Positions 37,206-49,895 of a DNA stretch of 64,000 nt are shown piece after piece. The stretch lies in contig JASDDO010000004.1 in the NCBI GenBank assembly GCA_030015575.1, positions 319,804,654 through 319,868,653 of the forward strand, given 5' to 3'. Position 1 is the first letter of the stretch, and each line of letters starts with the position of its first letter. A program made the position numbers and the translations under genes. The notes below the pieces were generated by a model. It was not told where the DNA came from. It was given only the letters and a program-made list of their open reading frames with translations, and did not search any database. The DNA is from Agapanthus africanus. Taxonomy: Eukaryota > Streptophyta > Magnoliopsida > Asparagales > Amaryllidaceae.

Positions 37206-40200
37206 GTAACCCTTCGAAAATCGTTTAGGCAGTTTTTCGGTAATCGGCTAATTTTTCGGCTTTTTCCGTAAAAAAGTCAAAATTGATATTTTTCATTGTA
37301 GACCTAATTATACAAAATTTAAATAAGATATTACTATAATTTTGTCACTAAAATGTCATTTATATTTTTCTAGTTAAATAAAAAAAATCGTAATTAATTA
37401 TTTTTTTATTATTTTAAGCCTTTTTAAATATATTAAATTAGGGATAAATACAAATTTAATTAGGTAAATTTCATAATTAGGAGTCTTTATAAGCTAAAAT
37501 ATGGTGTTAATAAAATTATATCATGTCTTGCAAACTTTTGGTTTAAAAGTGGGAAATTTAATGAAAAATGAGGTAAAAAATGGGTTTTTTTGTAAAAAGG
37601 TTGACATGAAAGCATTAAATGATAATATGGTGTGTTATTTGACCTAGAATCTTCTCAAATTTTCCCCACCTCTTCACCCTTGCTGCTGGCCGACCCCTCT
37701 TCCTGCATATTTCCCCACTTCATCACTTCATTTTGCTTCTTTTTCTTTGCTAAAAATCCATTTAAATTCATAAATTTCCATCTCCATTCAAACCCAAACC
37801 CTAAACCACTCTCTCTTCTACCCAAATTGGATCAAAAACTAGATGAAAGGAGGCTTCTTGGTGACTTGATCAAGCTAGGATTCAAGCTTGAGAGGTGAAA
37901 ATTCTAATCTTTTTGTTAACTTGTGGTTTAATTATGCTAGAATTGAAATTCTAAATATTTGTTTAGTGGTAAATGTTTTTTAAGAAAAATCAAGAGAAGG
38001 ATTGATTTTAAAACTAGGGTTTGAAGCATAGTTGTTAGGATTAAATTAGGGCTTTGGGTTTCTAATTGGTTGTAGTGGTAAATGGTGTATTTATATGCTC
38101 GCTAAATCGTTAAAATTCGATGTTTGCATTGAATCGGCGTTGAATTTGCTTGCTAGATTTTTACGAAAAATAGAATGCGTTCAATTTGCGTTAGGTTAGC
38201 GATATAATTAGCTTCGTATAGGACTATTAGAGTGCGCGAACGTGGGGTTTCGTCTAGTCGGTTCGTAGTTTAGTCGATTTTCCCGAAATGACAATTCTAG
38301 TTTAACGATTAGCGATTTTCGTGCGTTTTTCCGCGCACCGAGTGAATGCTATGATTAATACGAGAGCGTGGATAATTGTATGTTGTGACTTGCATTGTGT
38401 TAGGTTTTGTAATCTTATGCTTGATATTGTGCAAATATAGGATCGGTCCGGGAAACTTCGGATACGGCACGAAAAGGCAAGGCGGTGGCCGGATCGGATT
38501 AGCGGGGATTTCAGGTGAGTAGATGTATTCATCTATGGGGGAATCGTCTGGATGGCGCGATGCGCCCCCCCTAGTTAGGATTTCCTTATCTCTTGTAAGA
38601 TTCATGTTGTTAGTTAGCTTACCCCTTCATTGACATTGCATACCCTTATAGTTAATAGTATGCTAGATTGCATGGATATTTATATGCACATATGCGATAA
38701 CACTTTGTAGGACACGAACACCATTACCATTGGCATCTGTTGCACGCGCACTATACATGTGACACACACGCCTTTGGTAATTGCCATGCCACGTGCACTA
38801 GAAAACCTGTTTAACTTAATAACGCCATTTGCATTCATACATGATATATGAAATTGCATAGCATGCATATACCTCGCATTATCATCATATTTACATAGAT
38901 TCTAACAAAAATTCACATCATATACATTGATATCATAGACATTTATTATATATATAACATGTGAACATTATGATTTTCTAGAGGATTTCAGTATTTCTGC
39001 GATTTCTGGATTTTTGGGGAAAAACCTCAAGAATTTAACAAAAGCTTATATTCATCATTTTTAAAACAAAGTTGCGGTTTTCTCGTGATGTATGTGTCGT
39101 CCGCCATGAGTTTTCATGTTTTCTGTTGGATTTCGAGACCCGATTCGAGGAGTGGATGAACCGTCTCGGGTACATGGTGGGCCCGGTATGGTACCCCGGG
39201 GCAAGAAGATCGAGTTGTAGACGATGAGCCTGGCAGGGGAAGACTACCTACCGGAGATGTCTGGCGCGGCGGATATCCGGAGGATACCGACCGTTGCCGT
39301 GAGATTTATGATATGGGCCGATCCGGACTGACGGAGCCCGATATTGAGAAAGATATGATTCTTATTTGGTGTCGATGCTTGACACGGGTTTTCAGATGAT
39401 TTCTTGATGGTATTTAGCTATTATACAGATATTTATGTTCTAAAGTTAAGAATTCAATACCCATATCATTTAAAACACTTAAAGACTTAATAGTGATATT
39501 GCATACCTGTGCATGCATACTAGAGATAGTATATCACATATGGACATACATGTTGTGGTGCATTGCGTGCATTCTTACGATTGCCTTATTAGATGTTATA
39601 TTTACTCACGAGCTGGAAACTCACCCCCGTTGTGCCACAGTGTCTTGCAGGTCGGACTCATCAGTCTTGTAGCAGCAACTATCTTATCATCAGATCCTTT
39701 TGCTCAGACTCGCGACATCGCCCGTAGGTGGGTTGCGAGCACACTTTATTTCTTTTGCTTTATCATTGTATCTAGTATTCTCCATCTACCACTTGTATTG
39801 TATATGCGACCTAGTGATGAGACTGAGAGATTTGTATATTTGTGGTTTCTTTTGGGTCGAGCTCACTTGAGCCGACGTGTGTTTTCTGGTATTTGCATTT
39901 CTTTTATGCTCTTTTTCTTGATATTACTATTATGTTGCATGTGGTTGTGATCCGCCTTGGGCGAAGAGCTAGCTCCCGCTTGGGGATGCCATTTTTATGA
40001 TTACAGGTTTATTATCTTGTTGTACCCATTTTAGGGGTTAGAAAATACAAGGAAGACTCTGCCGAAATTTTCAGAAATTTTTGATGTTTTTTTTTTGGAT
40101 TCTATGCAATTTAATTGATTTAAAAACCATTTTGATTTAAGGTTTTCCTTCACTCTCTTTTGATTTTGGGTTAGATTTCTGGGCTTTGGCTGACTTAGGT

Positions 40201-40267
40201 TACGGTACGCCTTTAGACGTCTCGTAATCTAAGTGCCAGTCACGTTCCGTACTTTCGGGTCGTGACA
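37206..40267 (+). repeat. 5' LTR of inner Tekay-type element
   Basis: Starts TGTAACCCTTCG and ends GTGACA. It holds a splice-donor-like CAGGTGAGTAGATG (38512) and an acceptor-like block GCCACAGTGTCTTGCAGGT (39636); both have counterparts in the outer Tekay LTR. The 145-codon frame at 39513-39950 is mirrored in the other LTR and has no family match. Confidence 0.95.
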
Positions 40268-40271
40268 ATGT

Positions 40272-40284
40272 TGGTATCAGAGCC
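40272..40284 (+). promoter_or_regulatory. Primer-binding site, tRNA-Met
   Basis: TGGTATCAGAGCC lies four bases after the LTR. It is a full match to the usual initiator-Met primer site. Confidence 0.92.
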
Positions 40285-40501
40285 AGGTTTTACCTTTCTG
40301 AGTGTAGGACGACCTTAGTAGATGGAGTAGGTGACTTAAGCAGAGTGGCGTAGCGTGGGTATGATCCGCGGCATACTTACGATACGGTACTCCGCCTAAG
40401 TGAGCTTAGGACATAATTGCTTGTATTTCCTTTCTTGATTCCTTGCATTCCTTGATTCAATTGCAATGATCTTATCAGTCCTGTTTCTTATTCCAGCTTC
40501 G
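40285..40501 (+). other. Leader of inner Tekay-type element
   Basis: Untranslated leader of about 215 bases. It has the hairpin CCTAAG-TGAG-CTTAGG (40395-40410), matching the one in the outer element with a changed loop but unchanged stem. Confidence 0.7.
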
Positions 40502-41800
40502 ATGCCGCCAAAGACTACGAGAGCTCAGCGGGCTGCCGCTAGGGATGAGATTCGGGCAGGCTCGTCTGAGGCTAGGATCGAGCGGGATGATACACCTACC
40601 CCTCAGGGTCATACTGATCCGCCTTATCCCGACCGTATTGCCAGATTAGAGGCCGGCATGCAAGAGTTGCGGCAGATGATGGGATCTTTAGTTGAGTCCA
40701 GCCGGGCACAGAGATCCGAGGACGTTCCTTCCACCGTAAAGACCACGATCGTACCTGCTGCACAGATGGTCACTCCTGCTGCTACTACGGAGACTATCCC
40801 TGTTTCACTACAGGAGTTCATGAGATTGAGACCTCCAGCTTTTACCGGTACAGATGCGACAGAGGACCCACAGGCATTTCTTAATAGGATGGCTCGGATT
40901 TGCCGTTCGTTGAGGTGTTCTGATGATAGCTTGGTAGAGTTTGCGAGTTTTCGTCTGGAGGGTCTTGCCCAGACATGGTACGATTCAGTAGAGAGAGGCC
41001 GAGCTGCAGGTCTGCCTTCTATGACCTGGGATGAGTTTACATCTGCATTTCTTGCCCGTTTTCTTCCGGAGAGTGTCCGAGATGCTCGAGCCCGTAGTTT
41101 TGAGTCTTTGCGCAAGACTCCTGGGATGACAGTGTCGGAGTATGATATACAGTTTACCCAGTTGTCTCGATATGCTCCATACCTAGTCGACACGGAAGAG
41201 AAGAGAATAAAGAGGTTTGTGCGAGGGCTTGATACACAGCTATTCCTTGCCATCGGCACCCAGCACTTTGATACATACGCAGCCGCGATGGATGCAGCCT
41301 TACTTTTGGAGGAGCGTATTTCCGAGACTCCGGTCGTTTCTGGGCCGAAGAGGATCCGTACTGATACGCCAGCTCAGCGGCAGATGGGCAGACATCGTGA
41401 TAGATTATTTCCGGGAGATGGCGGAGGCAGAGGATTGAGACGAGGTCAGTTATTTGGCTCATATCCACAGACCCAGCAGTCGTCTCCAGGATGTTTTCGG
41501 TGTGGGAGTCAGTACCACCGTATCAGAGACTGTACCATGGGACGTCAGGGCGCGGCGACAGTCCCGCATGTGACTTTACCACCCTCACCACCTTCTCAGA
41601 GAGCTTTACTCCATACTCCTGATGATGTTCCACACCAGCCAGATGCTTCTAGAGGCCGTGGGCGTGGCGGTCCGGTTCAGAGAGGACGAGGCGACAGAGG
41701 CAGAGGCAGAGGCCAAGGTAGAGGCAGAGCACAGCCAGCTATTAGTGGTGGACAGGCCCGAGTGTTTGCGTTGACTCCTCAGGATGCACAGGCATCCAAT
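40502..41800 (+). CDS. gag: Gag of inner Tekay-type element
   Basis: The likely start is the ATG at 40502 ([16 protein letters not shown]), as in related elements; an upstream in-frame ATG lacks family support. A coiled-coil-like helix [19 protein letters not shown] is at residues about 44-62. The capsid core has [20 protein letters not shown] and [24 protein letters not shown] knuckle [14 protein letters not shown] is near 41494. An RG-rich tail (about 41650-41740) would bind RNA. The product forms the particle shell around element RNA in the cytoplasm. Confidence 0.92.
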
Positions 41801-44800
41801 GCCGTCGTGACAGGTACTCTGCAGTATGTTCTTTTGATGCATGGGTATTATTTGATCCAGGCTCCACACATTCCTATGTTTCCACATATTTTGCACCGAG
41901 GTTGGGCCGAGAGTCTTCTTCGTTAGATCAGCCGCTTGTCGTTATTACCCCAGTAGGCGAGTCTTTTGTTGCCCGTTTTGTGTACCGATCGCGTTCCGTT
42001 CGTATCGGGGAGAGAGATTCTTCAGTAGATTTGATTCTCCTCGATATGCTAGACTTTGACGTTCTTCTTGGTATGGACTGGCTAGCCACCTGTTATGCAT
42101 CCGTGGACTGCCGTGAAAAAGCAGTCAGATTCAGTTTTCCTGGTGAGCCGGTTCTTATTATTCAGGGAGAGCTTAGCGCTACCCTTCCCAGCTTGATTTC
42201 ATCTCTTCGCGCTGGTCAGCTCTTAAGGAAAGGGTGTCAGGGATTCTTAGCCTATATTCGTGATACTAGCTCCACAGAGGTTCCGTTGGACCAGGTCCCT
42301 GTTGTGAGAGAGTTTCCTGATGTATTCCCTGACGAGCTGCCTGGCCTTCCACCAGAGCGCGAGATTGAGTTCTGTATTGACTTGATCCCTGGCACGGGGC
42401 CTATCTCTATACCGCCTTATCGGATGGCCCCGGCGGAGCTGAGAGAGCTAAAGGATCAGTTACAGGACTTGCTGGACAAAGGGCTTATCCGACCGAGTGT
42501 GTCACCTTGGGGTGCTCCCGTCCTGTTTGTTAAGAAGAAGGATGGAAGTATGCGTTTATGCATTGATTACCGTCAGCTGAACCGGGTTACTGTGCGGAAC
42601 ATGTATCCCCTACCCCGCATTGATGACTTATTCGATCAGCTCCAGGGTGCAAGGTTTTTCTCGAAGGTTGATTTACGGTCAGGTTATCACCAGTTGCGAG
42701 TTCGGAAGGAGGATATTCCGAAGACCGCCTTCCGTACTCGATATGGTCATTATGAGTTCTTGGTGATGTCGTTCGGGCTCACCAATGCCCCGGCAGCTTT
42801 TATGGATTTGATGAACCATGTATTCCGGCCGTATCTCGATCAGTTCATCATTGTGTTCATTGACGACATTTTGGTTTATTCTCGGAGCCGGGAGGAGCAT
42901 GAGCAGCACTTACGTATCACATTGCAGACTTTGAGGGAGCATCAGCTGTTCGCCAAATTTTCCAAGTGCGCATTCTGGTTAGACAGTGTCGAATTCTTGG
43001 GTCATGTGGTGACGAGAGACGGTATTTGCGTAGACCCGAAGAAGATCGAGGCAGTTCAGCGTTGGCCTAGACCAGTATCAGTTACAGAGGTTCGCAGCTT
43101 TCTAGGTCTGGCCGGCTATTATCGACGTTTCGTCCAGGATTTCTCCCGCATTGCTGCACCGTTGACCGGGTTGACCCGGAAGGGGGTTCCTTTTGATTGG
43201 ACCCAGGCATGTGAGGATAGTTTCCAGCAGTTGAAGACTCGTCTGACTACTGCTCCAGTGTTAGCATTGCCTTCAGGATCAGGCGGATTCGTGGTTTATT
43301 GTGATGCTTCTAGAGTGGGGCTGGGCTGTGTATTGATGCAGCATGATAGAGTTATCGCGTATGCTTCTCGGCAGCTGAGGAAACACGAGCAGAACTACCC
43401 CACCCATGATTTAGAGATGGCTGCAGTGGTATTTGCACTTAAGATCTGGAGACATTACCTATACGGTGAGTCGTGCCAGATATTCACTGACCACAAGAGT
43501 TTGAAGTGTATCTTCCAGCAGCGAGACCTGAACCTGAGACAGCGCCGGTGGATGGAGTTGGTGAAGGATTATGACTGCGAGATTTTATACCATCCGGGCA
43601 AGACGAATGTGGTGGCAGATGCTTTGAGTAGGAGGCCCGGAGGTAGCTTATCTTGTTTGAGCGCAGTGCAGATGCAGTCGACGGCGGATTGGTAGGTGTT
43701 ATGTGACAGCAGAGTGCAGTTCGAGTTTACTCCTACGGGGGGACAGCTGGCCCATTTCAGAGCACGCCCACAGTTACTTGACCGTATCTATGAGGCACAG
43801 TCCGGCGATGCCCGCACATTAGAGATTATTGAGCAGATTCGGCAGGGCAGAGTTTCTGAGTTCGTGATTGACGATCAGGGGATACTTCGATTTGGGACTC
43901 GACTATGCGTGCCAGATTCAGAGGGACTGAGGCGTGATATTCTCGAAGAGGCATATAGATCAGTATACAGTGTTCACCCAGGTTCCACCAAGATGTACCG
44001 TGATTTGAGAGAGGTTTACTGGTGGGACGGGATGAAGAAGGATATTACAGACTTTGTGTCGAGATGCCTGACTTGTCAGCAAGTCAAGGCCGAGCACCAG
44101 AGGCCAGCCGGCGAGTTACAGCCTTTGCCCATCCCTGAGTGGAAGTGGGAGCAGGTCTCCATGGACTTCGTTGTGGGTCTACCCAGGACCAGTCGAGGGT
44201 ACGACTCTATTTGGGTGATTGTGGATCGACTGACGAAAGCGGCTCACTTCCTGCCAGTGAAGACCACTTTTGGATTTTCTCAGTACGCCCAGGTTTATAT
44301 TGATGAGATAGTGCGACTGCATGGTGTTCCGACATGCACCGTGTCCGACCGTGGCACCCAGTTTACCAGCCGATTGTGGCAGAAACTACAGGAAGCTTTG
44401 GGCACCCGATTGAGTTTTAGCATAGCCTTTCATCCGCAGACTGACGGTCAGTCGGAGCGTACGATTCGGACTCTTGAGGACATGCTCAGAGCTTGTGTTT
44501 TGGATTTCGGTGGTAGCTGGGATCGTCATTTGCCTTTGATCGAGTTTTCCTACAATAATAGCTTCCAGGAGATGAATCAGATGGCACCTTTCGAGGCTTT
44601 ATATGGGAGGAGATGTCGATCGCCGGTATGTTGGACAGAGCTCAGGGAGAGCAGTATTTTGGGGCCGCAGATCGTACAGGAGACGACCGAGAAGATACAG
44701 CTGATTCGGGATAGAATGAGAGCGGCACAGAGCAGGCAGAAATCATATGCTGACAGGCGCCGTCGCCAACTCGAGTTCGCTGTTGGCGATCATGTTTTCC

Positions 44801-45213
44801 TGAAGGTCTCTCCGATGAAAGGTGTGATGAGATTTGGGCGGAAAGGGAAGCTGAGTCCTAGATATGTTGGTCCTTTCGAGATCCTAGAGCGTGTTGGTCC
44901 AGTCGCTTATCGGTTAGCTCTTCCACCCAGCTTCCCCGATGTTCACCCCGTATTCCATGTCTCGATGCTCCGCAAGTACCTTCATGATCCTTCCCAGGCG
45001 ATTCAGCACCAGACGATCCAGCAAGAGCGTGATCTTTCTTTCACCGAGCAGCCGGTGGTCATTCTGGATCGGCAGGTGAAGAAATTGAGGTCGAAGGTCA
45101 TACCGTCCGTCAAGGTCCTTTGGCGTGGCCCGAACAGCGAGGAGGTCACCTGGGAGACCGAGGTCGAGATGAGGAAGAGATATCCCCATCTTTTTGAAGG
45201 TACGCATTGTTAA
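41800..45213 (+). CDS. pol: Pol of inner Tekay-type element
   Basis: Domains in order. The protease region is at about 41800-42120 ([20 protein letters not shown]). RT is at about 42280-43030, with [41 protein letters not shown] and the FIDDILVYS box. RNase H is at about 43250-43645 ([34 protein letters not shown]). Integrase has an HHCC zinc region ([19 protein letters not shown]), then the core aspartates in SMDFVVGLP and VSDRGTQF and the glutamate in [11 protein letters not shown]. The end, [18 protein letters not shown] through YPHLFEG, is the Tekay-type chromodomain-like motif thought to guide insertion to heterochromatin. About two breaks affect the element as a whole. Confidence 0.92.
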
Positions 45214-45239
45214 ATTCTAAATTCGGGGACCGAATTTCT

Positions 45240-45254
45240 TTAAGGGGGGAAGAT
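45240..45254 (+). promoter_or_regulatory. Purine tract of inner Tekay-type element
   Basis: AAGGGGGGAAGAT directly precedes the 3' LTR. It matches the tract AAGGGGGGAAGAT of the outer element (54501-54513). Confidence 0.9.
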
Positions 45255-48200
45255 TGTAACCCTTCGAAAATCGTTTAGGCAGTTTTTCGGTAATCGGCTA
45301 ATTTTTCGGCTTTTTCCGTAAAAAAGTCAAAATTTTTATTTTTCATTGTAGACCTAATTATACAAAATTTAAATAAGATATTACTATAATTTTGTCACTA
45401 AAATGTCGTTTATAATTTTCTAGTTAAATAAAAAAAAATTCGTAATTAATTATTTTTTTATTATTTTAAGCCTTTTTAAATATATTAAATTAGGGATAAA
45501 TACAAATTTAATTAGGTAAATTCCATAATTAGGAGTCTTTATAAGCTAAAATATGGTGTTAATAAAATTATATCATGTCTTGCAAACTTTTGGTTTAAAG
45601 GTGGGAAATTTAATGAAAAATGAGGTAAAAAATGGGTTTTTTTGTAAAAAGGTTGACATGAAAGCATTAAATGATAATATGGTGTGTTATTTGACCTAGA
45701 ATCTTCTCAAATTTTCCCCACCTCTTCACCCTTGCTGCTGGCCGACCCCTCTTCCTGCAGATTTCCCCACTTCATCACTTCATTTTGCTTCTTTTTCTTT
45801 GCATAAATTTCCATCTCCATTCAAACCCATTTAAATTCATAAATTTCCATCTCCATTCAAACCCAAACCCTAAACCACTCTCTCTTCTACCCAAATTGGA
45901 TCAAAAACTAGATGAAAGGAGGCTTCTTGGTGACTTGATCAAGCTAGGGTTCAAGCTTGAGAGGTGAAAATTCTAATCTTTTTGTTAACTTGTGGTTTAA
46001 TTATGCTAGAATTGAAATTCTAAATATTTGTTTAGTGGTAAATGTTGTTTAGGAAAAATCAAGAGAAGGATTGATTTTAAAACTAGGGTTTGAAGCATAG
46101 TTGTTAGGATTAAATTAGGGCTTTGGGTTTCTAATTGGTTGTAATGGTTAATGGTGTATTTATATGCTCGCTAAATCGTTAAAATTCGATGTTTGCATTG
46201 AATCGGCGTTGAATTTGCTTGCTAGATTTTTACGAAAAATAGAATGCGTTCAATTTGCGTTAGGTTAGCGATATAATTAGCTTCGTATAGGACTATTAGA
46301 GTGCGCGAACGCGGGGTTTTGTCTAGTCGGGTTGTAGTTTAGTCGATTTTCCCGAAATGACAATTCTAGTTTAACGATTAGCGATTTTCGTGCGTTTTTC
46401 CGCGCACCGAGTGCATGCTATGATTAATACGAGAGCGTAGATAATTGTATGTTGTGACTTGCATTGTGTTAGGTTTTGTAATCTTATGCTTGATATTGTG
46501 CAAATATAGGATCGGTCGGGGAAACTTCGGATACGGCGCGAAAAGGCAAGGCGGTGGCCGGATCGGATTAGCGGGGATTTCAGGTGAGTAGATGTATTCA
46601 TCTACGGGGGAATCGTCTGGATGGCGCGATGCGCCCCCCCCTAGTTAGGATTTCCTTATCTCTTATAAGATTCATGTTGTTAGTTAGCTTACCCCTTCAT
46701 TGACATCGCATACCCTTATAGTTAATAGTATGCTAGATTGCATGGATATTTATATGCACATATGCGATAACACTTCGTAGGACACGAACACCATTACCAT
46801 TGGCATCTGTTGCATGCGCACTATTCATGTGACACACACGCCTTTGGTAATTGCCATGCCACGTGCACTAGAAAACCTGTTTAACTTAATAACGCCATTT
46901 GCATTCATACATGATATATTAAATTGCATAGCATGCATATACCTCGCATTATCATCATATTTACATAGATTCTAGCAAAAATTCACATCATATACATTGA
47001 TATCATAGACATTTATTATATATATAACATGTGAACATTATGATTTTCTTGAGGATTTCAGTATTTCTGCGATTTCTGGATTTTTGGGGAAAACCGCAAG
47101 AATTTAACAAAAGCTTAAATTCATCATTTTTAAAACAAAGTTGCGGTTTTCTCGTGATGTATGTGTCGTCCGCCATGAGTTTTCATGTTTTCTGTTGGAT
47201 TTCGAGACCCGATTCGAGGAGTGGATGAACCGTCTCGGGTACATGGCGGGCCCGGTATGGTACCCCGGGGCAAGAAGATCGAGTTGTAGACGATGAGCCT
47301 GGCAGGGGAAGACTACCTACCGGTGTTGTCTGGCGCGGCGGATATCCGGAGGATACCGACCGTTGCCGTGTGATTTATGATATGGGCCGATCCGGACTGA
47401 CGGAGCCCGATATTGAGACAGATATGATTCCTGTTTGGTGTCGACGCTTGACACGGGTTTTCAGATGATTTCTTGTTGGTATTTAGCTATTATACAGATA
47501 TTCATGTTCTAAAGTTAAGAATTCAATACCCTTAGCATTTAAAACACTTAAAGACTTAATAGTGATATTGCATACCTGTGCATGCATACTAGAGATAGTA
47601 TATCACATATGGACATACATGTTGTGGTGCATTGCGTGCATTCTTACGATTGCCTTATTAGATGTTATATTTACACACGAGCTGGCAACTCACCCCCGTT
47701 GTGCCACAGTGTCTTGCAGGTCGGACTCATCAGTCTTGCAGCAGCGACTATCTTATCATCAGATCCTTTTGCTCAGACTCGCGACATCGCCCGTAGGTGG
47801 GTTGCGAGCACACTTTATTTCTTTTGCTTTATCATTGTATCTAGTATTCTCCATCTACCACTTGTATTGTATATGCGACCTAGTGATGAGACTGAGAGAT
47901 TTGTATATTTGTGGTTTCTTTTGGGTCGAGCTCACTTGAGCCGACGTGTGTTTTCTGGTATTTGCATTTCTTTTATGCTCTTTTTCTTGATATTACTATT
48001 ATGTTGCATGTGGTTGTGATCCGCCTTGGGCGAAGAGCTAGCTCCCGCTTGGGGATGCCATTTTTATGATTACAGGTTTATTATCTTGTTGTACCCATTT
48101 TGGGGGTTAGAAAATACAGGGAAGACTCTGCCGAAATTTTCAGAAATTTTTGATGTTTTTTTTTTGGATTCTATGCAACTTAATTGATTTAAAAACCGTT

Positions 48201-48336
48201 TTCATTTAAGGTTTTCCTTCACTCTCTTTTGATTTTGGGTAAGATTTCTGGGCTTTGGCTGACTTAGGTTACGGTACGCCTTTAGACGTCTCGTAATCTA
48301 AGTGCCAGTCACGTTCCGTACTTTCGGGTCGTGACA
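45255..48336 (+). repeat. 3' LTR of inner Tekay-type element
   Basis: Nearly identical to 37206-40267. One visible length difference is a short local duplication near 45805-45860 (CATAAATTTCCATCTCCATT repeated). Confidence 0.95.
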
Positions 48337-48341
48337 GATAT

Positions 48342-48603
48342 TGGTCTCCGTAGGAGGTGGAGCCAATCCAGGGGTAGTCAAAGAGATGTTCGGATTAAAT
48401 CCTGACATCACGGAAGAAGAGGTTGGTGAAGGTGAAGGTGAAGATGTATGAACAGAATTCCGGTCAACATCGGAGTTGGCCGGCAAAGGAAGGGGTGAAA
48501 GAGGAGTGGACGGAGTATCGACTTCGGAGTCGATCGTGTAGTCGGTAGCAACTAATGTAACGCGGACTAGACGGGCGCTAGTGTCCCGAGTCCAAGCGGA
48601 CAT
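48342..48603 (-). pseudogene. gag: Athila gag, amino-terminal part
   Basis: Reads from an ATG at 48603 toward 48342: MSAWTRDTSARLVRV, then a stretch rich in S, P and T. It is cut by the inner Tekay insertion, beyond which the main gag lies (35471-37200). The assignment rests on position between leader and capsid core, and on the S/P-rich start usual in this lineage. Confidence 0.7.
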
Positions 48604-49875
48604 ACACTAAACGAGTTTAGTATAGTCAAAGCGGAGAAGGTGAGGGTAAGAAACGTCAATGGAGAAAAGTGATGGGTGGTGGGTGAAAAATGGATTTGGC
48701 GACAAAAGGGCAAGTTTTTATAAAAGTTTTTTTTTTCTTTTTTTTCTTTTTTTTTGTTTTGAAAGAGATTTACAGGAATATGTACGGATATACGGCTTAA
48801 GCAATCACAAACAAGATATGCACAATCACACCTAGATCTAGGGTCACCTAGGTCTGCTAGACCTGCTCCAGAACTTGATTGTCGAAGTAAAACAGTGTCG
48901 AGAAACGGGCTTAAGATACACTGATCACGAGGCCAGGTAAGTGCAGAGATAAGGAAAGGTTTTCCAACGCTTTCGCGAAGTTCCTTAATTAAATAACCCT
49001 TTCTCTTTTGGCGGTTGCGCCGTTAACACTTTGCTAGACACCCCGTAAACAATATACCGTTAAGCGAGGTTCTAAACACGGTTTAACCTCTCCTAATGAG
49101 CGCGAAGTCCTTAGGGCTGAAGTCTAGTATTTTTTAATTTACAATGGACAATGCATATGCTTTTGTGATTTTTGGGGTCCTGGGAAGGGTGATGAAATCC
49201 CCATCCAATCTGAATTGGTTTCAAGCCCCTTAAGTCCGTATTAAAGAATGCAAAGCGGTAACAAATCAACTGCAAACAATTTTTATTTTTAGCGCGGCGC
49301 AAAGAATCCTGCACAAGAACAGTTTATTGGAAGGGGGAGAGAATTTGCGCAAAGAAAGCTGCACAAAACACAGTTTATTGGAGTTCAGAGGAGTGGGGGA
49401 GAGAAAAGGAGGACTTACAGAGAAATTGGGGCCCTGAAGCCACCAAGTGGCCGCGGATCCGCGGCCTAAGCTTCCTTATGCCGCGGAACCGCGGCAATAT
49501 GGTGAGCTTGGATCTTCAGTTTTCTGGGCTATGCTCAGTTGGGTGTCCTCTTGTTGTCTGGATGTCCTGAATCTTGAATTGTTCACTGTATCTGCTCCAG
49601 AATTTTTTTCAATAGACCGTCTTTTTCGTTTTGATCTGTCGCGGTGTAGCCGCGAAATGTGGGTCTATCTTCCCACGTCTTTGGCACTGAACTTGAACTC
49701 CATATTATCCGACGTCTTTGGCGCCGATCTTGAACTTCGTATTTTCCTGCACACTTGCACAAAAGCTAATCAGAAATAACAAGATGATTTTTTTACAAAG
49801 TATATTTTTTTTGTTTTGTTTTTCGGTTACATTCACATGTTAACCCGAAATTACACAAGGAAATAAACTACCGTC
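48604..49875 (-). other. Leader of Athila-type element
   Basis: Non-coding region between gag start and primer site. It contains a T-rich run (48722-48760). It also holds two perfect GC-rich palindromes, GGCCGCGGATCCGCGGCC (49449-49466) and GCCGCGGAACCGCGGC (49480-49495), bracketed by CTGAAG (49434) and CTTCAG (49514). No gene is recognised. Confidence 0.7.
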
Positions 49876-49893
49876 TCCCCGGCAACGGCGCCA
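49876..49893 (-). promoter_or_regulatory. Primer-binding site of Athila-type element, tRNA-Asp
   Basis: On the - strand TGGCGCCGTTGCCGGGGA begins two bases after the 5' LTR. It is complementary to the 3' end of plant tRNA-Asp and is the known Athila primer site. Confidence 0.93.
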
Positions 49894-49895
49894 TT

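Larger units (their letters stand above)
37206..48336 (+). mobile_element. Inner Tekay-type chromovirus, nearly whole
   Basis: A complete set of parts in order: 3.06-kb LTR, tRNA-Met primer site, gag, protease, RT, RNase H, integrase, C-terminal chromodomain-like motif, purine tract, 3.08-kb LTR. Perfect GATAT target duplications flank it (37201-37205, 48337-48341). About eight differences occur in the first 400 LTR bases, so it is young. It looks close to whole, with about two breaks. It interrupts the Athila gag and belongs to the same broad family as the outer Tekay element, though the LTRs of the two are well diverged. Confidence 0.95.

Noticed and set aside
39513-39950. A 145-codon hydrophobic open frame, mirrored at 47582-48019
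   Set aside because: It lies within both LTRs of the inner Tekay element and matches no family; identical LTRs explain its double occurrence.
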